From positions 131,249 to 195,248 of the forward strand of contig NZ_JBHTDN010000008.1 of assembly GCF_042666505.1 (NCBI RefSeq): a stretch of DNA of 64,000 bases. Reading direction: 5' to 3'. A program made the position numbers and the translations under genes. Source of the DNA: Parapedobacter sp042666505 (lineage in GTDB: Bacteria; Bacteroidota; Bacteroidia; Sphingobacteriales; Sphingobacteriaceae). A model generated the notes under the pieces. It was not told the origin of the DNA. It did no database searches and worked only from the letters and a program-made list of their open reading frames with translations. Shown piece by piece: positions 34,618-42,590 of the stretch. Within the stretch, counting starts at the first letter, position 1, and each line of letters starts with the position of its first letter.

Positions 34618-34848
34618 ATGATCGTTCCACTTCCAACTGACATCCTGAAACTCCCCATTGCCGACATTCCCGAGCTAAGTAAAAAGTTCCGTGCCTGCTG
34701 TCAGGTATGCGGATTCCACACGCTTCGCGACGTTTGCGATCTAGGAGCCGATGAAGCTTCAAAAATCCGCTACCTCGGCCCCGGTCATTTCCGCGAGCTT
34801 GTGGATTTCCTGCAGCAGCGCCGGCTCCTGCATGCCCTAAAGGATTAA
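34618..34848 (+). CDS. Mini-protein resembling the RNA polymerase alpha subunit C-terminal domain
   Basis: 76 residues from MIVPLPTDILKLPIADIPEL; an upstream non-ATG extension is unlikely. KKFRACCQVCGFHTLRDVCD then LGADEASKIRYLGPGHFREL and VDFLQQRRLL follow the helix-hairpin-helix pattern of the RpoA C-terminal domain, which binds UP-element DNA. The protein has nothing else. It may be a DNA-binding accessory factor. Convergent with the response regulator gene, only 2 bases apart. Confidence 0.6.
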   Translation: MIVPLPTDILKLPIADIPELSKKFRACCQVCGFHTLRDVCDLGADEASKIRYLGPGHFRELVDFLQQRRLLHALKD

Positions 34849-34850
34849 CG

Positions 34851-35594
34851 TTATTCGTCCACGGCCGGTGCCGCCGAGGGATCATTCTGGAAACGGGCAC
34901 GCAATTCCGCGCGATAGGACCTGCTCACCGGTACGACGGCATCCGTACCGAAGAATGTGACGAAGGTGGGGCTTAGCTTGCGCAATTGCCATAATGAAAT
35001 GATGTAACTCTGGTGTACCCGGAGGAAGTACGTTTTAGGCAGCATGTCGGCCACTTCTTTCAGCGTTTGCCGGAACGAGACCTGATGTTCGTTTGCCAGA
35101 TAAATGGTTACCTGGTTTCCTTTTACCTCGACGTAGCGGATCTCACTCAGCAATACGCGTTCCTTGATGGCCCCTGTACCGAACATGACGTGTTCGCCGA
35201 GGGAGTTATCGATTTTCGGCTTGCCGTTGATGCGGTCTATCGTCCGTTGCATCGCTTCCTTGAAATCGCCAAACGAGAACGGCTTGGTGAGGTAATGTAC
35301 CGCGTCAAATGCATAGCTCTTCGTGGCGGTTTTTTTGGAATTATGGCCCGTCATAAATATTACCAGTGGTTTATTGGGCAGGGACTTGATCATTTCCATG
35401 CCATTCATATCGGGCAGCTGGATATCCGCAACCAGCAGGTGTACCGGATTTTGCAAGAGAAAATCCCGGGTTTCCCCGGCTGAGGTGAAACAACCCTTGC
35501 ATTCGAAATTGGGAAATTCCTTGAAATAGTGAAATAGGAGTTCATGGGTTTTGGTGTCGTCTTCCATAATGACGAAGTAGATGATTGGATCCAT
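34851..35594 (-). CDS. LytTR-family response regulator
   Basis: 247 residues from MDPIIYFVIMEDDTKTHELL. The start codon overlaps the kinase stop (TAATG), so translation is coupled. Receiver domain: EDD acidic pair, phosphoacceptor D in LLVADIQLPDMNGMEMIKSL, and conserved K in YLTKPFSF. C-terminal LytTR DNA-binding domain with RYVEVKGNQVTIYLANEHQV, FRQTLKEVADMLP and RVHQSYIISLWQL. It is controlled by the sensor kinase encoded upstream. Target unknown. Confidence 0.94.
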   Translation of the reverse strand: MDPIIYFVIMEDDTKTHELLFHYFKEFPNFECKGCFTSAGETRDFLLQNPVHLLVADIQLPDMNGMEMIKSLPNKPLVIFMTGHNSKKTATKSYAFDAVHYLTKPFSFGDFKEAMQRTIDRINGKPKIDNSLGEHVMFGTGAIKERVLLSEIRYVEVKGNQVTIYLANEHQVSFRQTLKEVADMLPKTYFLRVHQSYIISLWQLRKLSPTFVTFFGTDAVVPVSRSYRAELRARFQNDPSAAPAVDE

Positions 35595-36649
35595 TAGTGA
35601 TAAATTATGGTTAAACAAACGGTATAAGTGTCTTCATCCTCTTGGATATCCAGCTTAACGTCATGCCGATCCAGCAGGGCCAGCTCCTGCCTTACGAGTG
35701 CGAGCCCCTTGCCGCTGCTTTTCAAGTTGCTACCCCTTTTACGCTTTGTGTTGGTGCAGGAGAACACCATCTTTCCTCTGCTGAAAAAAAAGTGCACCTC
35801 GATGGGATGCTCTGGGTCGACCAGTCCGTGGGTGTCGCTATTTTCGAGGATGGTCGTCAGCGTGAGCGGCCCGATGGTCTGCATGGTCGGTTCGCCTTCG
35901 GTCGTTATGCGGATAACCGGCTTGTTGTCGTGCCGCAACCGGATGGAGGCCACCACCTGGTTGAAATAAGCCATTGCCGGGTAAATGGTGGCAATGGGTA
36001 TGCTCTGGTGTACGATGTCAGCGATATAGTCAAACGTCTTGCCGATATGCGTTACCTGCTCGACCGTATAGGTATCACCGGCCTTTGCAGCACGGGCAAC
36101 CACGTCGTTCATTACGTACCTGGCGTAGTGAGATTGACCGGCGTTCAGCACCAGATCGGCCTTTAGTTCGGCCAGTTCTTTTTCCTTTTTGGCGGTCGCC
36201 TGTTCCAATTCATTTACCCGCCGGGTCATCATTTCCTTTCGGTAGAAGACATAGTAAAACCCGGCACCGATCCAAACGGTCTTCAGTGCCAGAAGTACCT
36301 TGGCTGCGAACTCCTTGATGTCAAATTCCGCCTGGCTATACTGGAGCTCAATGCCGATCCATGGGAAAATCAGATACACCAATACCGGTGCTGCCAGCGG
36401 GAGTACCAACGTGAACAGCAGGGCTGCTTTGCCCACATACCGCCGGCTGCCGCGGTCGAACGAAATCCGGATGAGGTAGCAGTACCCATAAAGCGCTGCA
36501 ATCTGGGATCCACCCACGGCCAGGGAATGGCTGATGCTGGAATTTCCATGTAAAAAGAGGTTGACGATGTAGGTCAATGCAATAAACAAAGCGCCCATGG
36601 CCAATTGCCAGCCAACTGACAAGCGCAGAAATGTTCTGTTCCTTTCCAT
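35594..36649 (-). CDS. LytS-like sensor histidine kinase with degenerate H-box
   Basis: 351 residues: four predicted transmembrane helices in the first 160 residues, a coiled coil (RVNELEQATAKKEKELAELK), then a C-terminal HATPase region with ILENSDTHG and GKGLALVRQEL. The usual LytS phosphoacceptor motif (LNPHFLFN-like) is replaced by LVLNAGQSHYARYVMNDVVA, which keeps a histidine but not the rest. Hence autophosphorylation is uncertain. It overlaps the LytTR regulator gene by one base and would be its partner. Confidence 0.85.
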   Translation of the reverse strand: MERNRTFLRLSVGWQLAMGALFIALTYIVNLFLHGNSSISHSLAVGGSQIAALYGYCYLIRISFDRGSRRYVGKAALLFTLVLPLAAPVLVYLIFPWIGIELQYSQAEFDIKEFAAKVLLALKTVWIGAGFYYVFYRKEMMTRRVNELEQATAKKEKELAELKADLVLNAGQSHYARYVMNDVVARAAKAGDTYTVEQVTHIGKTFDYIADIVHQSIPIATIYPAMAYFNQVVASIRLRHDNKPVIRITTEGEPTMQTIGPLTLTTILENSDTHGLVDPEHPIEVHFFFSRGKMVFSCTNTKRKRGSNLKSSGKGLALVRQELALLDRHDVKLDIQEDEDTYTVCLTIIYH

Positions 36650-36752
36650 TAGGTAGGGTTTTTATTAATCGGTTAAAAAAATGAGCGTTTAAATTACAAT
36701 AAATTCCACAAATGCGCCGAAACTCCCACAAATCTGTTGCAAAGGACGCGGC

Positions 36753-37631
36753 TCAGAAGCTTCCGTGCACGTTCAACCATCCTTCCCATTCGTACGGACG
36801 GCTGCTTGCCACTTCCCCTAGTTCCGTGTAAAGCAGCGAGATGGCACGCGCAGCGAATGCGGCCTCATCTTCTTCCGCCAAGGGAAGCAACGCGTCAAGA
36901 TGCCTGTAACGCAACCGGTGGCTGCTGTCAACGGTGATTCCCGCAGATTCGCGTACGCAAATCGCCGGGTATATGGGCAGCCCCAGCCGATACGCCAATA
37001 CGGCCATGCCCTTGCGCACACGCAGCTGCCCGGCGCAAAACGGCACGGTTATTAAATTGCCGGCGTTTTCTTTATGCATGCCGGCACCGGTGTTGCCATC
37101 CAGGTAGACCAACAGGCAGCGCCCGCGTTTGGCGGCACGCGCCATGCGTATCAGTGAATTGGGAAGCGAGGCATTGATGAATTCAAGATCAGGCTCGATG
37201 CCCAGCTGCCGGGCCGCCGGCGCAAAGCGGTTATCGAAGGCTTGCTGTTCCTGCTCGAGGACGCTCCTCGCTACCAGCAAACTGATGGGTACCCCCGCTT
37301 TGGCCAGCAACAGGTTCAAAAAACGGTACGATCCGGTATGGAAGGTACAGATCATCCCCGGGCGCTTACGCAAGTCGATGACCCAGCGTTCATTCCAGGC
37401 CTGCGCTTGAATGAGGCCCGCTTGCTCGATATCCAAATCGCTCAGCATCCGGTTGGCCTGCAATTGATTAAATAGGGTCAGGTAATCGTGTATTGGAATT
37501 TGCGGCAGCAGGTTAGATAGGTTTGCGCTAAAGTAGGCAAATTCGCGCGCCATTTGGGGCGTGGTGTTATGCAGCGTATGACGCAGATAGGCTTGTATCC
37601 GCCCGTGTCTTTTCGTTATCAGGTGTTTCAT
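36753..37631 (-). CDS. LpxL/HtrB-like acyltransferase with degenerate motif, next to a small peptide gene
   Basis: 292 residues of the lysophospholipid/lipid A acyltransferase superfamily. The segment ICTFHTGSYRFLNLLLAKAG corresponds to the HX4D/E block of LpxL, but the acidic residue is Arg here; the second block, YLDGNTGAGMHKENAGNLIT then VPFCAGQLRVRKGMAVLAYR, is well kept. Thus a transfer of an acyl group is likely but not certain. It is preceded, on the same strand and 110 bases upstream, by a 49-residue peptide gene, so the peptide could be its acceptor. A role in lipid A or other lipid acylation is the main alternative. Confidence 0.65.
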   Translation of the reverse strand: MKHLITKRHGRIQAYLRHTLHNTTPQMAREFAYFSANLSNLLPQIPIHDYLTLFNQLQANRMLSDLDIEQAGLIQAQAWNERWVIDLRKRPGMICTFHTGSYRFLNLLLAKAGVPISLLVARSVLEQEQQAFDNRFAPAARQLGIEPDLEFINASLPNSLIRMARAAKRGRCLLVYLDGNTGAGMHKENAGNLITVPFCAGQLRVRKGMAVLAYRLGLPIYPAICVRESAGITVDSSHRLRYRHLDALLPLAEEDEAAFAARAISLLYTELGEVASSRPYEWEGWLNVHGSF

Positions 37632-37677
37632 GGTTCTGTGGTTTGGTATATGGGGGTTAGTGGCTCGTGTTGTAATA

Positions 37678-37709
37678 ATACGGGGGCGGCACCGGGCCGC
37701 CGCCCGTAT
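37678..37709 (-). other. GC-rich hairpin between the peptide and acyltransferase genes
   Basis: ATACGGG and GCGGC on the left (37678-37690) can pair with GCCGCCCGTAT (37699-37709), with a small bulge. On the reverse strand it is followed by ATTATTACA, not a long T-run. It could reduce read-through from the peptide gene into the acyltransferase gene, or protect the peptide mRNA. Confidence 0.5.
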
Positions 37710-37741
37710 CGGCTATCCAGCGTTTTACGCAGATCTGTATC

Positions 37742-37891
37742 CTAAAGCGGCGTAAACCCGCATTTGGGCACTTTAGGCTCGTCGTCCTTGTCTGCGCTCA
37801 GCAAACCTAACATGGTATGCAAAGAGATAGGCTTTTCCAGGATCATACCGCCGCAGGGCTGTACGTTCTGATCGAAATTCATTGCTTTCAT
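37742..37891 (-). CDS. 49-residue peptide, candidate modified-peptide (RiPP) precursor
   Basis: Reverse-strand ATG at 37891 to TAG at 37742 encodes 49 residues: MKAMNFDQNVQPCGGMILEK, then PISLHTMLGLLSADKDDEPK and VPKCGFTPL. No signal peptide. The middle PISLHTMLGLL is a predicted amphipathic helix followed by an acidic KDDE stretch, and the short C-terminus holds a Cys and two prolines; such a leader-plus-core layout is seen in ribosomal peptide precursors. It sits between an acyltransferase gene (same strand) and a divergent AraC regulator whose shared intergenic region has palindromes. No known family recognised; it may simply be a small cytosolic protein. Confidence 0.55.
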   Translation of the reverse strand: MKAMNFDQNVQPCGGMILEKPISLHTMLGLLSADKDDEPKVPKCGFTPL

Positions 37892-37982
37892 TTCGTATTT
37901 ATCCAACTATTAAACCATCACCCGCTTTGGTGTTTGCCGGGGCTTCGGGCACCTTCCCCGTACCTGCGGCCGCAGGGCTTTG

Positions 37983-37992
37983 TGTGATCACA
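37983..37992. promoter_or_regulatory. TGTGATCACA palindrome in the peptide/AraC intergenic region
   Basis: A perfect 10-bp palindrome, TGTGATCACA, 91 bases upstream of the peptide start. It resembles CRP-family half-site spacing (TGTGA-TCACA, without the usual 6-bp gap) and shares TGTGAT with the longer repeat at 38074-38106. Confidence 0.45.
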
Positions 37993-38073
37993 GGGCAAGT
38001 ATAAGGAGGTAGAAACAGTTACGGAAAGGGTAGGGATACATAGCCGGGAACCGGTATATAATCGGTATAAATC

Positions 38074-38106
38074 TGTGATAATCGGCAATTGTGGTCGATT
38101 ATCACA
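38074..38106. promoter_or_regulatory. Perfect 11-bp inverted repeat upstream of the AraC gene
   Basis: TGTGATAATCG (38074-38084) and CGATTATCACA (38096-38106) are perfect reverse complements separated by 11 bases, so the half-site centres are 22 bp (two helical turns) apart. It lies 63 bases before the AraC start and 183 bases before the divergent peptide start, a natural operator position for either. Confidence 0.6.
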
Positions 38107-38168
38107 AAATACGTGCAATGTATCACAAGGCCTTTGGTGCGCGGGCATGGGTTGGGTAGTTTCGAAGC

Positions 38169-39155
38169 ATGCGGCTATCCATCCACATCGACCGGCCCGA
38201 TGCCCGCGTGCACGATGAAGCCACCATTGGCGCGGCCGTGGCACGCAGCGCCTATCCGCTGCCGGGTGCTGAGGTGCGGTATTGGGTAGGGCAGGGATGG
38301 CAGGTATTGGAGCAGGGGTACGACCTGCCTGATGTGTACGTATGCAGCATCGAGGTGGAGGCTATGGGCGATACCGTCCTTCCCATCCGCTGCCCGCAGC
38401 ACGACCTATATGGATTTTATGTGGTGGCGGGGAGTGTCAGCCTTAGCGGTGCTGATGAGCAGACCGTTGTGTTACGTACCGACGCCGGGCATTACCGGCT
38501 CAGCTATCTTCCTGCAGCCGCTTATACCTGTCACTTTGCCGCCGGTACGCACCATATTTTCTATTTCGTAGCCAAGGGTACCACGCTCCTGCGCGAACCC
38601 AGCGCCGAGCTATCGGAAGATATTGCCCCCGTGAAAGCATTGAAGGCACGGCTGACGGCTCCCGCGGTGAGTGGGGGCCTCTCCATGGCCGGTATGGCAG
38701 ACGGTGCCATCCGGCGTTTTCTACGTTATCCCGGCACCACTTACTTGCGACGCTATCTCACCATTCAGGTATTGACTATGACGTTGTTGTTGCATGCCTG
38801 TGATGCACTCCGTGTACAGCGCGCTGCTGGAACAGTAGGGTTATTGCTTGCCGGCCGCATGCGTATGTACATTGACGAGCATATAGCTGATGGGGAAGCG
38901 GTTGACGCCGCATCCGTAGCCCGGCACTTCGAAGTATCCTACGCCTATGCCAAGTTGATTTTCCGTAGCCACATGGGCCGGCCCATCGGCGGCTACATCC
39001 GCGGGTGTAAGCTGGAGCAGGCCCGTCGTTTGCTCGAAGCAGGCGAAAGCCCTGCGCGGGTAGCGCGGTATGTGTGCTGGACGTATGGCCATCTTAATAA
39101 GGCGTTTAAGGCAAGGTATGGTGTGCCGCCGGGCAGCTATCGGGCTTCGTCATAA
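38169..39155 (+). CDS. AraC-family transcriptional regulator
   Basis: 328 residues. The N-terminal 200 residues form an unassigned beta-rich sensing region; the C-terminal 100 contain the two AraC HTHs: AASVARHFEVSYAYAKLIFR with SHMGRPIGGYIRGCKLEQAR, then ESPARVARYVCWTYGHLNKA and FKARYGVPPGSYR. It is divergent from the small peptide gene, with inverted repeats in between, so it may control the peptide/acyltransferase pair. It contains no transmembrane segments. Confidence 0.88.
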   Translation: MRLSIHIDRPDARVHDEATIGAAVARSAYPLPGAEVRYWVGQGWQVLEQGYDLPDVYVCSIEVEAMGDTVLPIRCPQHDLYGFYVVAGSVSLSGADEQTVVLRTDAGHYRLSYLPAAAYTCHFAAGTHHIFYFVAKGTTLLREPSAELSEDIAPVKALKARLTAPAVSGGLSMAGMADGAIRRFLRYPGTTYLRRYLTIQVLTMTLLLHACDALRVQRAAGTVGLLLAGRMRMYIDEHIADGEAVDAASVARHFEVSYAYAKLIFRSHMGRPIGGYIRGCKLEQARRLLEAGESPARVARYVCWTYGHLNKAFKARYGVPPGSYRASS

Positions 39156-39174
39156 ATTCACGAATACGCCAGCT

Positions 39175-39567
39175 TCACTGCGGCCGCTCGCGCACCTCTA
39201 CAGAACCTCCATGATCCAAAACGGGGCACCGTTTCGCCAGTTCCGTGGCCTTCGCCATATTCTCTGCCTGTAGCACCACGATGCTCACCACTTTCTGTCC
39301 GCCCCAGGTAATCATCCCCGCCTCAACCTGCTTGTCCTTGCCGGAGATGACATGGCCCGGTTGGGGGAAGGGGAAACTTTCTACGTATACCCCCTCGGCT
39401 TTCCAGTATTCGAGCGTTTTGTCCCACTCGGGACCCACTTTCTTTGCCAGCGCGGTATCATAGGTTTCTGGTACACGCACCACCAGCACAAACTTTTTTA
39501 ACTCGGGTTTTGCCTTTGCCTTGCTTGGCACCACAGCCGCAATAGCCATTAAAATTGCTGTTACCAT
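39175..39567 (-). CDS. Exported YCII-like domain protein
   Basis: 130 residues with a short signal peptide (MVTAILMAIAAVVPSKAKA). The body matches a YCII/dimeric alpha-beta barrel pattern: KKFVLVVRVPETYDTALAKK, YWKAEGVYVESFPFPQPGHV and VVSIVVLQAENMAKATELAK followed by CPVLDHGGSVEVRE. In Bacteroidota such proteins are often stress- or hydrolase-like with unproven activity. It lies between two AraC regulator genes and may be controlled by the downstream one at 39632-40402. Confidence 0.8.
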   Translation of the reverse strand: MVTAILMAIAAVVPSKAKAKPELKKFVLVVRVPETYDTALAKKVGPEWDKTLEYWKAEGVYVESFPFPQPGHVISGKDKQVEAGMITWGGQKVVSIVVLQAENMAKATELAKRCPVLDHGGSVEVRERPQ

Positions 39568-39631
39568 CGTATTCTTGTTTTTCTACAAAGGTCGGCCGTG
39601 CGCGATCACCATCCTTGTAAAAAATCATTGA

Positions 39632-40402
39632 TTACCAAAAGCGGGATTGGCTGAAGAATAGGCGTGGAGATTGCCCGGTAAACCGCTTGAAGGCCCGGTT
39701 GAAATGCGCTTGGTCGAAGTAACCGCCTTCCAGTGCCAGGCGCTGGATGGACCGGTCGGGCCGATACGCACCGATAAGCGTCTTTAAGCGCACGATATCC
39801 GCAAACGGCTTGGGCGATATGCCGACGGCTCGGCGGAATCGTTTTTCGAATGCATCCTGGCTCAGGCATACGCCGTTAGCCAGTTCGGCCATGGATAGCC
39901 TGCCCTCCGCATGGCAAATAGCCGTCACGGCATGTACCGCTGCGGGGTCCGGTTCATGCGGCCGTAGTTTAGCCAGCAGGAAACGCTCCAGAATGGCCAA
40001 TCGCATACGATGATTACGTGCCTCGAAGAGCTGATCCTGCACCCGTGCTATTTCGGCGGGCGCAAAGAAGCTGTCCAAACCCAAGGTAAGGCTCTTCATC
40101 TCGTGGAGCGGCTCGCGGAAAAAGGCAGCGGCCGTGCCTTCCCTTAGCAACGCCACGATGGTGCCCGAGTGCGGCTGGTAGCTGATGAGGCGGGCCGATT
40201 GGCGCAGCCCCGCCAGCGACGCCTCGGGAATGACCGTTTGTTGGTTACCATGCCCGTTGGCCACCTGACCACCGACGCGGAAAGCCAGTGCCAACGACGT
40301 ATCCGGCAGTACCCGGTTTTCGAGCGGCAACCCCTGGCTTTCAATGATGTGAAACGCCTTGATATATGGTTGCAGCGCCGGGCTTGGTATGTGGGTTTCC
40401 AT
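39632..40402 (-). CDS. AraC-family regulator (DUF6597-type N-terminus)
   Basis: About 256 residues from METHIPSPALQPYIKAFHII; earlier ATGs at 40408 and 40477 give implausible extensions. The N-terminal region (SPALQPYIKAFHIIESQG and LPDTSLALAFRVGG) is of the DUF6597/GyrI-linked AraC type; C-terminal HTHs are RLSMAELANGVCLSQDAFEK with RFRRAVGISPKPFADIVRLK, and RLALEGGYFDQAHFNRAFKR with FTGQSPRLF. Its upstream region may also affect the neighbouring YCII gene. Confidence 0.9.
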   Translation of the reverse strand: METHIPSPALQPYIKAFHIIESQGLPLENRVLPDTSLALAFRVGGQVANGHGNQQTVIPEASLAGLRQSARLISYQPHSGTIVALLREGTAAAFFREPLHEMKSLTLGLDSFFAPAEIARVQDQLFEARNHRMRLAILERFLLAKLRPHEPDPAAVHAVTAICHAEGRLSMAELANGVCLSQDAFEKRFRRAVGISPKPFADIVRLKTLIGAYRPDRSIQRLALEGGYFDQAHFNRAFKRFTGQSPRLFFSQSRFW

Positions 40403-40486
40403 GGTCATCGCCTGCCCAAAAATAACCGGTTTTGTGCATACCATTGATAACGCTAACGTCATTTTTGCGGACAACAAATAAAACCA

Positions 40487-41632
40487 TCATTTCAATAGGT
40501 CGCCCAATCTGATATGCATTTTGAAAAGTGCTAAGGCCGCATCCTTCGTCTTCTGATCCGGTTGTCTCCCCGCTTGATAGTTTCGATCCACCCGGTCAAA
40601 ATATAGATCCATTTTCTTCAAACCGTGTTCCGCTTCCAGCTCTTGCCATTGGGCGGGTTGCAGACACACCATCCACTGATAAGTATGATGAGGCTCGCTC
40701 AGCAATTTGCAATGCCGGAGTTGATAATCCGGCATCAGCAATATGCATAGTTCGCCCATCATCTCGTTAATTGTCGCTATGGCTTCCGGATGCCGAACGC
40801 GGACTTTGCGCGATTTGTACTTCATCTCCAGGTATGTACCGTCTTTAAAATCCGGAATATCACGGATCGTGATATGCCCGGTCTTTATCAATGAATTTAC
40901 GCGTGCCAGCATCGCCTTGTATCCATAATGCGGCAATACCCGAAAGATATAGGGATCCAGAATTTGATGGATCGGCCGTGTGAACGCATCGGGCGCTATC
41001 CCGAGATATTTTTCTATCCCCACTTTCCACATGAGCGGCAATGCCTCGCGGATCTGGCTAAGGAAGGGCTCAGCGGAAAACTCCTTCCGAAAATGCTCCA
41101 GTTCCACGATGTCTTTTTGTAGTGACGATAGCATGTTGTCAAATTTTTCTGCCGCTACCTGCGGTTTTACAGCCTTGGCCAATAGGAGCAGCATTACCGA
41201 AAACAATAACATGACCGGGAAATACACGTATGCCCAATGTTTCGCGGCGATTTCAATAGGCAAATCCGGTCGCTCTCTAAAATACAGCACCGACGGGAAA
41301 ATCAACATGTGGCAGCAAACTCCAGATATCAGCAAGGGGACAGCTGTTTGGAGCCCAAGCGTGCGATACCATGTCATACCGCTCGCTTGATAGATTTTTG
41401 CATAATAGTAGATCTTTTCATTCGCCCATACCAAGCCTGCATAGGCCACGGCCCCCACGCCATAGAACCAATTGTCCGGAACGGTCGGCTTTGGATAAAC
41501 AGACCACACTAGCCATGCAAAAAGAAAGAATAAAGAAGAGGTGAACGCGATCCTGAAGGGGAAACGCGGAGATAGCACCGAGCCCGGCATAAACGACATC
41601 CAAAAATTCTTGAAATACGGTTTACTTTTCAC
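40487..41632 (-). CDS. Membrane protein of unknown function
   Basis: 381 residues: four hydrophobic helices between about residues 25 and 160 (AFTSSLFFLFAWLVWSVYPK, NWFYGVGAVAYAGLVW, LGLQTAVPLLISGVCCHMLI, WAYVYFPVMLLFSVMLLLLA) and a soluble C-terminal half with basic and aromatic residues (YLEMKYKSRKVRVRHPEAIA). No catalytic motif or family recognised. Intergenic sequence separates it from neighbours on both sides. Confidence 0.75.
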   Translation of the reverse strand: MKSKPYFKNFWMSFMPGSVLSPRFPFRIAFTSSLFFLFAWLVWSVYPKPTVPDNWFYGVGAVAYAGLVWANEKIYYYAKIYQASGMTWYRTLGLQTAVPLLISGVCCHMLIFPSVLYFRERPDLPIEIAAKHWAYVYFPVMLLFSVMLLLLAKAVKPQVAAEKFDNMLSSLQKDIVELEHFRKEFSAEPFLSQIREALPLMWKVGIEKYLGIAPDAFTRPIHQILDPYIFRVLPHYGYKAMLARVNSLIKTGHITIRDIPDFKDGTYLEMKYKSRKVRVRHPEAIATINEMMGELCILLMPDYQLRHCKLLSEPHHTYQWMVCLQPAQWQELEAEHGLKKMDLYFDRVDRNYQAGRQPDQKTKDAALALFKMHIRLGDLLK

Positions 41633-41756
41633 AGGTTAGTCAGTGATTTGATGAAAAAAAGGTTATTGACAAGCGATTATACAGAAAAAAATTGAGTTGG
41701 CAAAATGTATCTCTTTCCATTCTTACGGCGGCGCCGCTAGTTAGCCACAGGGCGCT

Positions 41757-41795
41757 GTAGCCAAAATAACCAGTCGTGCCGTAGCCAAAATCACC
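41757..41795. repeat. Two 15-bp direct repeats upstream of the DUF6520 cluster
   Basis: GTAGCCAAAATAACC (41757-41771) and GTAGCCAAAATCACC (41781-41795) differ at one base and have a 24-bp period. They lie just before the promoter box of the small gene at 41831 and could be an activator or repressor site. Confidence 0.6.
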
Positions 41796-41817
41796 TAACT
41801 GCGCTTTGGGCGTACCC

Positions 41818-41825
41818 TACCTTTG
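41818..41825 (+). promoter_or_regulatory. TAnnTTTG box giving a probable leaderless mRNA
   Basis: TACCTTTG at 41818-41825 ends five bases before the ATG at 41831. No clear -33 TTTG is found at the usual distance; the 15-bp direct repeats occupy that region, so an activator may replace it. Confidence 0.5.
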
Positions 41826-41830
41826 TTTGT

Positions 41831-42052
41831 ATGAAGGAAACGAATGACGCAGATTTTATTCTTCTTGGGGGTATTGTCGTAGCAGCCATCTGGTCGATAA
41901 CAAACCTTTACTTCGAGTACACAAAACACTCCTACGTCGAAACTATTTGGTCTGGCAAGGTGCCGGACACGGGTTGGTACTATGTTGATACACCGGTGGA
42001 TTGCCCGCCGTGTGATAAAGAGATAAAATACGAGGCGGATGGAAAAGAATAG
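41831..42052 (+). CDS. Small hypothetical membrane-anchored protein with CxxC motif
   Basis: 73 residues with an N-terminal transmembrane helix (ILLGGIVVAAIWSITNLYFE) and a C-terminal CPPC motif in DTPVDCPPCDKEIKYEADGK. Two cysteines spaced as in thiol-redox or metal sites suggest a link with the MauE-like and TlpA proteins nearby. Overlaps the MauE-like gene by 14 bases. Confidence 0.65.
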   Translation: MKETNDADFILLGGIVVAAIWSITNLYFEYTKHSYVETIWSGKVPDTGWYYVDTPVDCPPCDKEIKYEADGKE

Positions 42053-42551
42053 CCCAACCATTCAGCATATGGCTGCACACGAAGTCATTCAAATGCTTTT
42101 GATTCTCCCAATGTCAATACTGTTCAGCGCCGTCGCGGTTAACAAACTTTGGAACCATGCCACATTTAAGGAAGGCCTTCTGCATTCTCCCATACTGCCC
42201 GACTGGAGCGTACCTTTCTTGTCGGTCGGTGTTCCCATCGTATTGTTGATCGTTTCTGGCACATTGATTATCGGGATTTGGTATCGGGAATGGATGGCTA
42301 CCGGATTGTGGGCGTATCTGCTCGTCATGATCGCATTTACGGTATATATTAGGCTAATGCTCAGCCTGCCGGTATCTCAGCTTCCCTGTACCTGTTTGGG
42401 TATTTACGATCGTTGGATGTTGTCTTGGCAACAGCATTTATGGCTGAATGTAACCATCTTGGTGTATACAGCGATTACGTTATTAACCTTTTACGCACAG
42501 CGGATAAAGTATTTGTTGCAACAGATGGAGCGGAAGCCAGCGGCTCCTTAA
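42039..42551 (+). CDS. MauE-like integral membrane protein
   Basis: 170 residues with four hydrophobic helices (VIQMLLILPMSILFSAVAVN, FLSVGVPIVLLIVSGTLIIG, LWAYLLVMIAFTVYIRLMLS, WLNVTILVYTAITLLTFYAQ) and a conserved WNHATFKEGL-like loop plus CTCLG in the third-fourth loop. Matches the MauE/DoxX-like pattern used in electron or thiol transfer to periplasmic proteins. In Bacteroidota it typically accompanies DUF6520 peptides, as here. Confidence 0.7.
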   Translation: MEKNSPTIQHMAAHEVIQMLLILPMSILFSAVAVNKLWNHATFKEGLLHSPILPDWSVPFLSVGVPIVLLIVSGTLIIGIWYREWMATGLWAYLLVMIAFTVYIRLMLSLPVSQLPCTCLGIYDRWMLSWQQHLWLNVTILVYTAITLLTFYAQRIKYLLQQMERKPAAP

Positions 42552-42590
42552 AGAAAGTTGGCAGATCGTAAATAATTAACTAAGTGAGTT

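Noticed and set aside
37918..38244. Reverse-strand 108-codon frame across the AraC promoter
   Set aside because: It overlaps palindromes and the AraC start and has no plausible protein features.
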